The notes: a model not told the origin generated them from the letters alone. Shown: positions 1 through 9,089, counted from the first letter of the stretch. The stretch is DNA of 64,000 bases from Actinomycetota bacterium (GCA_041658565.1 JBAZZY010000002.1:62001-126000), one strand, 5' to 3'. Program-made: numbers and translations.

Positions 1-109
1 CTGCGGCAGTCGGCATGACCCAACACCCCTTGCCGAGAACGTTACTTCAACGCCCCGCAGGAAGGTTCAGCAGTGGCGCATGTCCGCGCAGGAGTCGGAG
101 CCGATCTGA

Positions 110-274
110 TATGCGGATTGGGTCGACCTCGGTGGTGGGCCCCTTGTCAGCCTAGGGCTGGGCGACCTCCAGGGGCTCGGGTTCGTGACGCCGGCCGAGC
201 ACCACGAGGGCCGACACATCGCGATCATCGCCGCCCGCAAGCATGGTATGCAGGAAACGCGCACGCTACGGTGA
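110..274 (+). pseudogene. Remnant of an IS3-type transposase C-terminus
   Basis: Reading the frame that begins at base 2 gives an open stretch that stops with TGA at 107-109 and then continues open from 110 to a TGA at 272-274. The second stretch ends in a peptide containing GLGFVTPAEHHEGRHIAIIA, which resembles the C-terminal end of IS3-family DDE integrase domains (pattern GL.fvTP...H.G...ai...R). The stop inside the frame, the lack of catalytic residues and the short length mean it is decayed. The match is from memory of the family, without an alignment. It suggests that the left edge of the window is a former insertion site. Confidence 0.45.
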
Positions 275-306
275 ATCAACGCATGCGGAGGGGCTGCGGA
301 CAGACG

Positions 307-684
307 ATGAGTGAGAGGATTCCCTTACGGATTCCGGTGAAAGGCTCAGGCGCAGTCAATGACGGCCGCTGCGATCTTGGCTGGTATGGCTCCTGGGAAA
401 AGAGCCCTCCTGGTGCTGATGACATCTACTTATATACCTGCGAGATGCACCCAGCCGGGACCACCCGCAGGAGAGAAGTGATGGCACACGAGTTCGGACA
501 CGCACTCGGGCTAGCCGATGGTTGCATCGAGCACCAGGGCCTTTCGTATCTGATGATGGGCGGGCCGGACAGCGTCGATCCGTTCGCCGGATTCTGCGGC
601 TGCATTGGCCCTGGGCAGCATGAGAAGAATGACTACTACGCGCGATGGGGATGTTTGGAGCCTCTATGTTCGCAACCAGGGTAA
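307..684 (+). CDS. Short metzincin-like zinc metalloprotease, probably N-terminally truncated
   Basis: The 125-residue product carries HEFGHALGLADG, the HExxHxxGxxD zinc-binding motif of metzincin-type endopeptidases. A Met-turn-like SYLMMG follows about 20 residues later. Several Cys residues downstream (FCGCIG, WGCLEPLC) suggest a secreted, disulphide-bonded protein. The ATG at 307 is chosen because the in-frame sequence upstream is low-complexity Arg/Pro-rich and not protein-like. No signal peptide is visible from this start and the domain is shorter than a normal metzincin catalytic domain. The N-terminus may have been lost at the adjacent transposase remnant. Its stop overlaps the start of the next gene as TAATG, so the two are probably cotranslated. 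Confidence 0.55.
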   Translation: MSERIPLRIPVKGSGAVNDGRCDLGWYGSWEKSPPGADDIYLYTCEMHPAGTTRRREVMAHEFGHALGLADGCIEHQGLSYLMMGGPDSVDPFAGFCGCIGPGQHEKNDYYARWGCLEPLCSQPG

Positions 685-1238
685 TGACGCTTCTCGGTCG
701 GCGCAGCATCGCAACGGTGCTCGCCTTGGTAGCGTTGGCCACACCTCTCGTGTACGAGGCCTACATGCGTTCCGTCGCGGCCACCTTCGAGATTCGGGCA
801 TTCTCGCGGGATCTGTCGGATCCGCGACGACTGGCCGGTTTCGCTGACGATGTTTTCGTCGGACGTGTCGAGGGTGAGGGTCGCTTCTACGACCTGGATT
901 CGACAGTCAATCGAACAGTATTCCCGGTTCGCGTTTTGGAGGTTCTGAAGGGTGACGTGCCATCTGCCGATATCCTCGTGAATCAAGTCGGGGGCGAGGA
1001 TCAGTACGGAAACGTGTGGCGAATCGAGGGTGTACCTATGCTTCAGCCAAGCGAGACATACCTGTTCGCGACACGATCTTCGGGAGACGACTTCCTCGGC
1101 GAGACTGCGACGCCGGGTGTAGGTCACACGCTCCTAGCGTCTGATGATCAGCGGCGACGGCTTGTTCGCCGGTTCCGCGATGCGATCCAGTCGGCGATCC
1201 CTTACGACGTCCCCAATCCCGCGCGATCTGACAGGTAG
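684..1238 (+). CDS. Exported or membrane-anchored protein of unknown function
   Basis: The product is 184 aa if it starts at the ATG that overlaps the upstream stop (TAATG). In-frame ATGs at 645, 651 and 666 are possible but would overlap the protease more. Residues 7-22 are hydrophobic (ATVLALVALATPLVYEAY), so it is a signal peptide or N-terminal anchor. The body has a beta-rich stretch DVFVGRVEG, then FPVRVLEVLKGD and a later EGVPMLQPSETYLFATR. This resembles a small family of actinobacterial secreted proteins with a 'VLKGD ... GE.YLlF' layout and no known function. It is followed by a convergent substrate-binding protein gene. Confidence 0.55.
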   Translation: MTLLGRRSIATVLALVALATPLVYEAYMRSVAATFEIRAFSRDLSDPRRLAGFADDVFVGRVEGEGRFYDLDSTVNRTVFPVRVLEVLKGDVPSADILVNQVGGEDQYGNVWRIEGVPMLQPSETYLFATRSSGDDFLGETATPGVGHTLLASDDQRRRLVRRFRDAIQSAIPYDVPNPARSDR

Positions 1239-1506
1239 TTCTCGTTCCGCCGTTGGCAGAGAGGGTGCGCGCTTAGTTCGCCCGCTGACGACTAACCTCG
1301 ATTCTCGGTTCAGCGCGGACATCCGCAAGTCGCTGCCGATCTGCTCACAAGCCCCGGACGCGGGCCGGCCGAGGGAGACGCGTTGATCAGATGGATGGAG
1401 CAGAACGAAGATGCCTGGCGTTCTTGATCCCGAGTACCCAAGGGTCTCGAAGCATCGAGAACCAGGCGGCGAGATGCTGGTGAGTTGCACAACCGAGGCG
1501 ACGGTG
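1239..1506. other. Intergenic region between convergent genes, no gene seen
   Basis: These 268 bases lie between the 3' ends of two convergent genes. Open frames here are short and look like shadows. A weak TCTCG/CGAGA hairpin near 1445-1460 is the only structure noticed, too short to call a terminator. Confidence 0.4.
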
Positions 1507-2928
1507 TCAGCCGAAGGGCTTCGAGGGGCGGCGCAAAGCGTAGCCTTTGGAGTCGTAGTCCCAGCACTCCCATGAGGGGTAGACGTCTTCCCAGCCGCCG
1601 TCATTCCACCTCTGCACCTCGACGCAGCGCACGGCATCATGGGTGTTTGGCGCATACGTCATTGGCGGGGCAACATCGGCCTTGAACTCGCGAAGTGTCT
1701 CCAGAGCGGCGACGAACTTCTCACGCGTGGGGTTGGGTCCGGCGCGACGCAGACCTTCGACGAACATCTGTGCCGCGGTCCACGAGACCTCGGCGACTGC
1801 CATGACCGACGTTCCCGGGTAGTAGCGATGAAGGGCCTCGACGTAGCGTCGCGGTCCGGGCAGGTTCATGTGCAGAGACGGCATCAATTGCGTTTCGAGG
1901 TTGATCGCCTTCGTCTTCTCAAGTACGTCCGCGACGTAGTCGTTGCGCTCCGTGTCGGCGAAGCCGGTGCTGAAGACCTGCGGATACCAGTTCTGTTGAG
2001 CGAGCGCCTGAAACAGCCGCACGTAGCTCATCGGATCGAGTCCGGCGAGGATCGAATCGGCTCCCATCGTTCGCCAGTTGAGGACCTTGGCGTTGTAGTT
2101 GGTCTCGGTTGCATCGATCTTTTCGTAGGCGACGGGAGCGGCGCCCTCGCAACGCTCCATTCCTCTTTTGATGCCCTCGAGCATTTGGTCCGAGTAGGGA
2201 AGGTTCACGACCGCCACGGCCGGATGTTTCACGCCGGCTTCACATGGGAATCGGGCGAGCCCCGCACCGGCCTTGGCGAAGTTCGCGTTCGTGGGGAAGA
2301 AGCCTGGAGGGCCGAATTCCTGAGGGACACCGAGCCCTCCGATTACCGGCAGGCCGGCCTCGGCGAAGTAGGCGCTCGCCGCCGGCTCGGAGTTCGGAGC
2401 CAACCACCCGACGATCGCGAAGACCTTGTCTTGCTCGGCCAGACGCCGTGCGGCGTTGAGGCCCTGGGTCGGGTCGTAGCCGTCGTCGTAGGAGATGAAC
2501 TCGATCTTGCGGCCGTGTACGCCGCCCTGGGCGTTGATCATCTGGAAGTACGCGCGCGCCGAGTAGTCGGCAGGTCGCGCGTCGAAAGGCCCGGTCTCGG
2601 TGAATATCCCTCCAACCTTGATGGTTCCCCGGGATACGCCGGCGCTGGAGTCCGTCCGGCGCTTCGAGCCGGGCGTGGCGGCTTGGGACGCGCCGCGCGT
2701 TGCCGCGAGCTCAAGCAGGCCGGGACCGCGGGCGGATGCGGCCGACGGGTCGGCGGAATCGGTACCCGGCGCGGCTTCGCCGTACTGGGTGGCGAACGAA
2801 CCCGAGTTCGCGGATTCCTCGCCGAGGTCTTTGTAGTAGTTCACGACGAGTGTGCCGAACAAGAGTGTGAGCGCGCAGGCCACCGCAAGCAAGCGCTTGA
2901 AGGTCGGGTCCGGTCGCTCCGAGTTCAC
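1507..2928 (-). CDS. ABC transporter substrate-binding protein, branched-chain amino acid type (Peripla_BP_6)
   Basis: The 473-aa protein has an N-terminal membrane segment (LLAVACALTLLFGTLVV, about residues 13-29). A linker follows, then a periplasmic-binding fold starting IKVGGIFTETGPFDARPA, with GRKIEFISYDDGYDP and VFAIVGWLAPNSEPA typical of LivJ/LivK-like type I binding proteins. No lipobox Cys is seen at the end of the hydrophobic segment, so it is probably anchored by the uncleaved helix. The GTG start at 2928 overlaps the stop of the upstream SDR gene as GTGA, so translational coupling is likely. No permease or ATPase gene is adjacent; the nearest LIV-type set is at 24.7-31.2 kb. The ligand cannot be predicted. 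Confidence 0.85.
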   Translation of the reverse strand: MNSERPDPTFKRLLAVACALTLLFGTLVVNYYKDLGEESANSGSFATQYGEAAPGTDSADPSAASARGPGLLELAATRGASQAATPGSKRRTDSSAGVSRGTIKVGGIFTETGPFDARPADYSARAYFQMINAQGGVHGRKIEFISYDDGYDPTQGLNAARRLAEQDKVFAIVGWLAPNSEPAASAYFAEAGLPVIGGLGVPQEFGPPGFFPTNANFAKAGAGLARFPCEAGVKHPAVAVVNLPYSDQMLEGIKRGMERCEGAAPVAYEKIDATETNYNAKVLNWRTMGADSILAGLDPMSYVRLFQALAQQNWYPQVFSTGFADTERNDYVADVLEKTKAINLETQLMPSLHMNLPGPRRYVEALHRYYPGTSVMAVAEVSWTAAQMFVEGLRRAGPNPTREKFVAALETLREFKADVAPPMTYAPNTHDAVRCVEVQRWNDGGWEDVYPSWECWDYDSKGYALRRPSKPFG

Positions 2929-3752
2929 GCGTCCTCGAGTCGAAGCTTGCGCAGTTTGCGGGCGTAGAGGAGTTGGCCGCGCATCACCATGCGAGGCGAC
3001 GTCCGGTACAGCCGCCACAGCAGCCGAACGTAGATGCCGATGGTGATGATCCCGCGGTTCCGGTTCACTCCCCGAAGGATGACGCGCGCGCACCGCTCCG
3101 GACTTGTGAAGAAGAAACTCGGGATCTGGGCGATGAGCTTGTCTTCATCCACGTTGACGTGTCTGGAACTCGTGTAGAACCGCGTCTTGATGAAGTCCGG
3201 GCAGACAACGCTCACGCGCACCCCGAGCGCCGCGCCTTCGACGCGAAGCGAGTTGGACAGGCCGACCACCGCGTGTTTGGAGGTGACGTAGGCAGTCTCC
3301 ATCGGCACGGGCACCAGGCCGACCATGGATGCGACGTTGACGATGTGCCCGTGGCCCTGCCGTTCCATGATCTTGTACGCCGCGTAAGTTCCGTTGATGA
3401 CCCCCCAGAGATTCACGTCCAGCACGCGTCGGAACTGGCTCATGTCTAGGTCGCGAAGTTCGCCGCCGACGGCCATTCCGGCGTTGTTGAACATGTAGTC
3501 GAGGCGGCCGTGTTTGGATGCGATGTCCCCGATGAGGCCGGCGACCTGCTCTTCGCTCGACACGTCCAGCGCGAAGGACTCGGCAGTGCCGCCGGACGCG
3601 ACGATCGAGGACGCAACGTCTTTTGCGCGGCCTTCGTCTATGTCGGTCACGTATACGATCGCGCCGCGCTTCCCGAGTTCCTTCGAAAGCGCTTCGCCGA
3701 TTCCCGACGCACCGCCCGTTACGATCGCGACCTTGTCTCGTAGGTCGGCCAT
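2925..3752 (-). CDS. Short-chain dehydrogenase/reductase (SDR)
   Basis: This 275-aa protein is a classical SDR. It has the NAD(P)-binding TGGASGIG near residue 13, the NNAG motif, a catalytic Ser in NVASMVG and the YVTSK (YxxxK) motif. An Asp after the second strand (VTDID) favours NAD(H) over NADP(H). The C-terminal part (about residues 200-275) is basic and resembles SDRs acting on lipids or steroids, with a hydrophobic IYVRLLWRLYR stretch. The ATG at 3752 has a good GGGAGGA site. It is the middle gene of a three-gene minus-strand group (membrane protein, SDR, substrate-binding protein). The substrate is unknown. Confidence 0.9.
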   Translation of the reverse strand: MADLRDKVAIVTGGASGIGEALSKELGKRGAIVYVTDIDEGRAKDVASSIVASGGTAESFALDVSSEEQVAGLIGDIASKHGRLDYMFNNAGMAVGGELRDLDMSQFRRVLDVNLWGVINGTYAAYKIMERQGHGHIVNVASMVGLVPVPMETAYVTSKHAVVGLSNSLRVEGAALGVRVSVVCPDFIKTRFYTSSRHVNVDEDKLIAQIPSFFFTSPERCARVILRGVNRNRGIITIGIYVRLLWRLYRTSPRMVMRGQLLYARKLRKLRLEDA

Positions 3753-3777
3753 GGAATCCTCCCTGCAGGTGTGAGTG

Positions 3778-4350
3778 CTAGGCGTGCTTCGGCGATTCGC
3801 GCAACGCGCGCAACAACAGGAATGCGTAGGGGATTAGCGCGAGCGCTTCGAGCCAGATCAGGGAAACGCCGACCGGGCTCGACAGGAAGTCCGTGTAGCG
3901 GTGGGCGACCCCCGCGACCCAGTCTGCGCCGTCGCCCGCGTACAGCATCCGCTTGAGTCCTGTGCCGTCCCATCCGTAGGTCACCAGGAACAGCGGCAAG
4001 GCAACGCTCCAGACAACCTGTGCGATCGCGGCGATCGTCTTCCCTTTCCTGAGAAGTGCACGCGTGATCGTGAAGCCCGCCACCCCCATGAGGATCATGG
4101 CGATGGCCGCCGCGCTGGCCAGCCACGGCGGGTAGTCGGAGGCGCTTGTTGCGACAAACATTGATTCCCACGCGGGGAATCGCCAGCACAGGTAGATGAC
4201 CTGAGGAACAAACGCGAGCGCAAGCCACAAGACCGTGGCTACGAAATACTTGTCGCGCAGAGGGGATTCCTCTTCGCCGGCTTGCTTGCTCGATGCAATC
4301 GCCAGTCCGGCGGAGAGGCCGTAAGACAGGAATACGTCGACTTGCAGCAT
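3778..4350 (-). CDS. Multi-pass membrane protein of unknown function
   Basis: The 190-aa protein has about five hydrophobic segments (starting near VATVLWLALAF, WLASAAAIAMILMGVAGF, IAAIAQVVWSVALPLFLV, VGVSLIWLEALALIPYAFLLL). The ATG at 4350 is preferred over one 30 bases upstream because AAGGAG lies 10 bases before it. I do not recognise the family. It lies 25 bases upstream of the SDR gene on the same strand and may be the first gene of that operon. Confidence 0.6.
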   Translation of the reverse strand: MLQVDVFLSYGLSAGLAIASSKQAGEEESPLRDKYFVATVLWLALAFVPQVIYLCWRFPAWESMFVATSASDYPPWLASAAAIAMILMGVAGFTITRALLRKGKTIAAIAQVVWSVALPLFLVTYGWDGTGLKRMLYAGDGADWVAGVAHRYTDFLSSPVGVSLIWLEALALIPYAFLLLRALRESPKHA

Positions 4351-4439
4351 GTTGTCCGGGCTCCTTGATTCGACGGCCATGCGCCAATCGCGAGTGATGT
4401 AACTCGGCGCGTCGTTTGGATGTCAAGCTGAGGGCTTGG

Positions 4440-4463
4440 GCGCGCGCCGCGCGCGGCGCGCGC
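4440..4463 (-). terminator. GC-only hairpin downstream of the GH3 gene
   Basis: A perfect 10-bp inverted repeat (GCGCGCGCCG / CGGCGCGCGC) with a 4-base loop lies 18 bases beyond the stop codon of the GH3 gene. There is no T-tract. It could end transcription in a high-GC genome or only stabilise the mRNA 3' end. Confidence 0.45.
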
Positions 4464-4480
4464 AGGTGGGCTCCACCCGC

Positions 4481-6952
4481 TTATGGGAGGGCTACCGTTC
4501 CGCCGGGGTCGGTTTGCGCGCAGGGGCCCGTGCCCCAGTGGATGTCTTGCTCGAGTCGGATGTTGCGGGAAGACGTGCCGATCCCGATCCGGTAGCAGCC
4601 CGGTGCGACCGTCCAATCTCCGTTCGCTTCGTTCCAGTACGAGAACGCGCGCGCATCCAGGTCGAATCGCGCCTGCTGTGTTTCGTCTGGCGTCAGGTGG
4701 ATCTTGCGGAAGGCCTTCAGTTGCCGCGGTGGCTGCGGCACGGTCTCGGGCATGCCTACGTATAGCTGCACGACTTCGCTGCCGGCGCGCGCGCCTTCGT
4801 TGGTCACGTCCAGGACGACGGTTGCCTGGCCTGGTGTCTGCGGGTCGGCGGTGATTTCAAGATTCGAGTAGCCGAATTGCGAATAGGACAGTCCGTGGCC
4901 GAAGGGGAAGAGCGGCTCGACTCCCTGTTCGTCGAACCAGCGGTAACCCACAAAGACGCCCTCGGAGTACTCGGCGTTGAGTGCGATCCCGGGGTATTGG
5001 GAGAGGCTGGACGCGGCGCGGTCGCCTTCGCGCATGGGGAAGGTAACCGGCAGGCGCCCGGACGGATTCACGTCGCCGAACAGGACGGAGGCGATGGCGC
5101 TACCGCCTTCTTGGCCGGGGTACCAGGCTTCCAGGACGGCCGGCACCTTCGCGATCCACGGCATCAGCACAGGGCCGCCGGTCTCGAGCACGACGATGGT
5201 GTTCGGGTTCGCATCGGCGACCGCCGCGATCAGATCGTCTTGGAGACCGTCGGCAGGCGGGCACTCCAGCGAAAGGCACGGCTTGTCCACGAACTCCGTT
5301 TCGGTGTCGGTGGCGACGACGATGGCGACGTCGGCACCGACTGCCGCGCGCGCGGCGACCTCGGGCGCGGTGCCTCGGTCAAAGACGACTTCGACGTTCG
5401 GGCCGGCGCGGTCGCGGATTCCGGCAAAGGGTGTCACCGGGTTCGCGGGCTTGACCTCGGAACTGCCGCCCCCGGACTTGTAGGAGTCGGCCTGCGCTCC
5501 GATCACGACGATCTTGGTGAGCCCGGCGGCATCGAGCGGCAGCAGGCTCTGGTCGTTCTTCATCAACACGATGGCTTCTTCGGCCGCGCGCCGCGCAACC
5601 GCCCGGTGTCCGGCCACGTCGAACCCCGTGTCGTAAGCGCGCTCGGGACGATCGAACACCCCGAAGGCGAACATCGTGCGCAGATACCGGCGAAGGGCCT
5701 CGTTGATCACGGCTTCACTCACCTGCCCGGAGGTGATTGCCGCGCGCAGCGCCTCGGGCCGGAAGAACGCGGCCAGCGGTAACTCCAGATCGGTGCCGGC
5801 ATTCGCGGCGGCTGCGGTGCTCCATTGCGCGGCGCCGTAGTCGGTGAGCGCGATACCTTCGAATCCCCAGTCACCTTTCAGGATTTCGCGAACCAGGTGC
5901 GTGTTTTCGGTCACCTTCTGCCCGTTGACTCGGTTGTACGCCAGCATCACGCTGCCGACGCCCGCGTCGGTCACCGCGGCTTCGAATGCCGGCAGGTAGA
6001 TCTCCCGCAGGGTGCGTTCCGCGATGACGGCGTTGGTTACGAAGCGGTCGGTTTCTTGGTTGTTGGCCGCGTAGTGCTTGATGTCGGCGATGACACCGGC
6101 CCCTTGTGCGCCTTGAATCCAGCCGACGGCGGTGCGCGACGTTAGGTGCGGATCTTCGCCGTACCCCTCGAACGTCCGGCCGCCTCCGGGGTTACGCATG
6201 ATGTTGACCGTCGGCCCCAGCACGACGTCGCCGCCGTAGCTTGCGACTTCCGTTCCGATGACCGCTCCGTAGGCGCGCGCCAGTTCAGGGCTCCATCCCG
6301 CGGCGAGCGCGATGCCTGCGGGCAGCGCAGTGACGTCCGTCGTGTCGAACATCGACCAATGACGGAACCCGACGGGTCCGTCGCTGAACGACATCTTCGG
6401 AATACCAAGACGCGGGATACCGTGGTTGATCGAGGGCGCGTAGTTTCGGTAACGGATGAGCTGGCGGTCGTAGTCGTCTCCTCCCATCAGTTGCAGCTTC
6501 TCGTCCAACGTCATCTGGGCCAGGACCATCCCGGCGCGCGCGTCGGGCTCGAGGCCTGGATCGCACCACGGATGCTCGCCGCACCCCGCGTAGGTCGCCC
6601 CCTCGCCTTCTCCGTCGCCCGCGAGCGCGCACAAGTCCGCCCACCCGCCGAAGGCCCGGCAGCCTTCGCGTGCGGCCGTCATCGTGTCTTCGGTCTGGCG
6701 GAACAAGTCACAGAATCCCGACGGCGCGCCGTATTCGAGGCACATCTCGATCATCTGCTGCGCGCTTCCGTCCAGGGCAGCGCAGAGTTCGTCGGCTTCG
6801 GCGAAGTCGCGACAGCGCTCGGCTAGCGGGCTTGGCGACTCGGCACCGGCCGGGATGGCCAAGCCGGCGACGGCGAGCAGAAGCGCAACGGCGATTCCGG
6901 ATGTGCGGCGGCGGATTCCGACGCGTGCGGCAACAGGTGAATTCTGTCTCAT
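4481..6952 (-). CDS. Secreted glycoside hydrolase family 3 (beta-glucosidase type)
   Basis: The 823-aa enzyme starts at 6952, where GGAGAA precedes the ATG; longer upstream frames do not look like protein. Residues 1-38 are a signal peptide (basic MRQNSPVAARVGIRRR, then hydrophobic to PAGA). Residues 40-130 are a Cys-rich module (at least eight Cys) before the catalytic part. The GH3 barrel starts near residue 131 and includes FSDGPVGFR, KHYAANNQE (K292/H293) and LTDYG with the predicted nucleophile D371. The alpha/beta C-domain follows (IVVIGAQADSYKSGGGSSEV), then an Fn3-like domain (HGLSYSQFGYSNLEI, LDVTNEGARAGSEVVQLYVG). It hydrolyses beta-glycosidic ends outside the cell; the exact sugar cannot be read from sequence. 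The N-terminal Cys module is unusual. Confidence 0.92.
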   Translation of the reverse strand: MRQNSPVAARVGIRRRTSGIAVALLLAVAGLAIPAGAESPSPLAERCRDFAEADELCAALDGSAQQMIEMCLEYGAPSGFCDLFRQTEDTMTAAREGCRAFGGWADLCALAGDGEGEGATYAGCGEHPWCDPGLEPDARAGMVLAQMTLDEKLQLMGGDDYDRQLIRYRNYAPSINHGIPRLGIPKMSFSDGPVGFRHWSMFDTTDVTALPAGIALAAGWSPELARAYGAVIGTEVASYGGDVVLGPTVNIMRNPGGGRTFEGYGEDPHLTSRTAVGWIQGAQGAGVIADIKHYAANNQETDRFVTNAVIAERTLREIYLPAFEAAVTDAGVGSVMLAYNRVNGQKVTENTHLVREILKGDWGFEGIALTDYGAAQWSTAAAANAGTDLELPLAAFFRPEALRAAITSGQVSEAVINEALRRYLRTMFAFGVFDRPERAYDTGFDVAGHRAVARRAAEEAIVLMKNDQSLLPLDAAGLTKIVVIGAQADSYKSGGGSSEVKPANPVTPFAGIRDRAGPNVEVVFDRGTAPEVAARAAVGADVAIVVATDTETEFVDKPCLSLECPPADGLQDDLIAAVADANPNTIVVLETGGPVLMPWIAKVPAVLEAWYPGQEGGSAIASVLFGDVNPSGRLPVTFPMREGDRAASSLSQYPGIALNAEYSEGVFVGYRWFDEQGVEPLFPFGHGLSYSQFGYSNLEITADPQTPGQATVVLDVTNEGARAGSEVVQLYVGMPETVPQPPRQLKAFRKIHLTPDETQQARFDLDARAFSYWNEANGDWTVAPGCYRIGIGTSSRNIRLEQDIHWGTGPCAQTDPGGTVALP

Positions 6953-7068
6953 GGTGACGTTCTCCGTGGCTCTCGGGTACGGGGACATCGGGCGTTGTCT
7001 TCGGGTGCCGGGGAGTGGTTCTGCGCGCAACGTCCGAAGACCTGCACGCCCTGCGGAATCGCGACCTG

Positions 7069-7683
7069 CTAGGCGTTGCGGCGCAGCAGCGAGTAGAGGA
7101 ATTCCTGCGTTCCGCCGCCCGGTGTGTCGTGGATCTTGACTGCGGACTGCAGCAGCGTGAACGCGGGGCCGAGCGCGCGCGTGATGCCCTCCGCGTCGTA
7201 TCTCACGACCTCCAACCCGCTGCACTGCGTAGGTCCGTTCGGGCCGAAAGTCGCCATCACGATGTGGCCGCCGGCCGGCACCGTCGCCTCCGCCAACGTG
7301 GCGTACTGCCGTCGGTCGCTCTCGGAAGTCAGGAAGTGAAAGACGGCACGGTCGTGCCACACATCGTAGTTGCCGACACTTGGGAGATCGGTGACGTCGC
7401 CGCAAAGCCAGGTGACGGCGCCCGCGAGATCGCCGAGGCGCTCTCTGGTGCGTCGAAGGGCCGCTTCAGACACGTCCAAAACCGCGACGCGCCCGATTCC
7501 GGCCTCCAGCAGATGATCGACGAGCAAGGAGGTGCCGCCGCCGATGTCGATGACCGACCGGCCGCCGGCGACGATCGCGACCAAGATCAGCTCAAGGGAT
7601 CGCCGGGGGTCGGGTTCAAACCAACTGACCTCGTGATCGGTCTTGGTTTCGTAGATGTGCTCCCAGTGCGCTTTGCGGTCCAC
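7069..7683 (-). CDS. Class I SAM-dependent methyltransferase
   Basis: The 204-aa protein has SAM motif I VIDIGGGTSLL near residue 43, an acidic residue after strand 2 (AVLDVSEAA), GDVTDLP, and YDVWHDRAVFHFLT as the motif II/III region. The N-terminus HWEHIYETK...VSWFEPDP is typical of small 'class I SAM-dependent methyltransferase' proteins related to thiol and tellurite methyltransferases. The start is GTG, 9 bases after the ferredoxin stop, so it is likely the last gene of a GlcD-ferredoxin-methyltransferase transcript. The substrate is unknown. Confidence 0.85.
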   Translation of the reverse strand: MDRKAHWEHIYETKTDHEVSWFEPDPRRSLELILVAIVAGGRSVIDIGGGTSLLVDHLLEAGIGRVAVLDVSEAALRRTRERLGDLAGAVTWLCGDVTDLPSVGNYDVWHDRAVFHFLTSESDRRQYATLAEATVPAGGHIVMATFGPNGPTQCSGLEVVRYDAEGITRALGPAFTLLQSAVKIHDTPGGGTQEFLYSLLRRNA

Positions 7684-7692
7684 GAGGTCAGT

Positions 7693-9060
7693 CTACGACT
7701 GTCCCTCTTGCGTCGCCCCGGCCGGTGTTTTCGAGGTTGAGCCGTTGGCGACGCTTCTTACTCCGTTGCCTTTGGGCAACGCGGCGTGGCTCGCCGCCAG
7801 GAACGCGCGAAGGTAGACCGACCGGAGCGGGGCGATCGCGCGCACGGCGCGCGCCGGCGGCATGCGTTCGATGATCTGTAGCGCGCGCGCCATCGCTTGC
7901 GGGCCCGCACCCGCGACTGTGTCCACCAGAAGGTCGCCGAGCTTGCCGCGCTCGACCGCCATGGCGACCATGCGGTCGAACGTATTCGCGGGGGTGAATA
8001 CCCGGCGCGCGCGCGGGAGCATCGCGTGCCCTTCGTAACGGCAGACTTCGTGGCACACGCCGCATCCGATGCACACGTCGGCATCCAGGACCGCCCAGTA
8101 CTTGCGCAAACCCTTGCCCTGGTTGTCCACAATCGTGATCGCATCGGCGGGGCAGGCGCGCGCACACTTCTTGCAGCCGCGGCACTTCTCGTGGTCGATC
8201 GCGGCGGTCCAGTTGGACGAAACGATCGCGCCGGGGATCTTGGCGTCGCGAATCGCGCTCATCATGCCGCAGCAACATCCGCAGCAGTTGCAGATGTACG
8301 AGATGCCCTCGCGAACGTTGTCGGCGATTTGGGCGAGCCCGGCCTGCTTGCACTCCTCCAGGATTCCCAGGCCTTCCGCATTGGTCACCCACTCGGCGAT
8401 GCCGGCACGGATCAACGCCTCGGCGCCCTGGCCGAAACTCATGCATGTTCGCAGCGGGGCGTCGCACCCGCGCCCGAGAAGCTGCTCGTGGTGCCGGCAC
8501 GGGCACAGCGATACCGCGACGCTCGATGCCGACGACACGATCCGGGTTGCTCGCTCCCAGTCGAGCACTTCCGATGTGCCTTCGTCGGGCACGGTTTCCT
8601 CGCGCACCAGCGCGCGCCCGACCTGCGTGCTGCCTTGGAAGATGGAACGCGCGAGCGCGAAGTCGGGGTCCTGGAAGAGGTACTCGTCGAACAGTTTGGC
8701 CAGCTCGTCCATCGGCGCGTCGTCGCGCGCGCGCATGAAGGTGAACTCGTAGAACCCGATGACGACGGGTGCGAGCGACACAAAGCGCGTTCGGCCGCGC
8801 GTGAGATCCAGGACCAGGCCGCGCGCGGCCATGCTGGTGATCATCGCGTCGAGTTCGGCCTCGTCGCGCCCGACGCGCGAAGCCAGCGCGGAAAGCGAAA
8901 TCAGCGACGGCATTTGAGCCGCAAGTTCGGCTTCCTCAGGAGAGAACAAGTGACGCAAGATCGCCTGAAAGACGGGGGAGTCGGGTGCGCCCGTCGGCAT
9001 CCGATCCAGTCGCTGCTGCAAGCGCCCGTACACGCCGTTGCCGTTGTGATTGTGGCCCAT
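7693..9060 (-). CDS. Cys-rich 4Fe-4S ferredoxin-type protein with N-terminal helical domain
   Basis: The 455-aa protein starts at an ATG preceded by GGGGGAG. Residues 30-110 look like a winged-helix or helical domain (LISLSALASRVGRDEAEL). A central region has two unusual Cys groups: LCPCRHHEQLLGRGCD with RTCMSFG, then ICNCCGCCCGMM. A 2x[4Fe-4S] ferredoxin domain follows, with CRGCKKCARACP and CIGCGVCHEVC. No membrane segment is seen, so it is probably cytoplasmic. It lies 29 bases downstream of a GlcD-type FAD oxidase and may accept its electrons. This family is widespread as an unnamed '4Fe-4S binding protein'; its role is unproven. Confidence 0.8.
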   Translation of the reverse strand: MGHNHNGNGVYGRLQQRLDRMPTGAPDSPVFQAILRHLFSPEEAELAAQMPSLISLSALASRVGRDEAELDAMITSMAARGLVLDLTRGRTRFVSLAPVVIGFYEFTFMRARDDAPMDELAKLFDEYLFQDPDFALARSIFQGSTQVGRALVREETVPDEGTSEVLDWERATRIVSSASSVAVSLCPCRHHEQLLGRGCDAPLRTCMSFGQGAEALIRAGIAEWVTNAEGLGILEECKQAGLAQIADNVREGISYICNCCGCCCGMMSAIRDAKIPGAIVSSNWTAAIDHEKCRGCKKCARACPADAITIVDNQGKGLRKYWAVLDADVCIGCGVCHEVCRYEGHAMLPRARRVFTPANTFDRMVAMAVERGKLGDLLVDTVAGAGPQAMARALQIIERMPPARAVRAIAPLRSVYLRAFLAASHAALPKGNGVRSVANGSTSKTPAGATQEGQS

Positions 9061-9089
9061 GACGACTCCCCCGCTTGAAGGTCTGGTTC

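Noticed and set aside
1639..2967. Long open frame on the plus strand opposite the substrate-binding protein
   Set aside because: It is Arg/Gly/Val-rich with no domain, and mirrors codon bias of the well-supported minus-strand gene.
4877..6826. Long open frames on the plus strand across the GH3 gene
   Set aside because: These are antisense shadows in high-GC DNA; no motif or ribosome site supports them, while the GH3 enzyme is complete.
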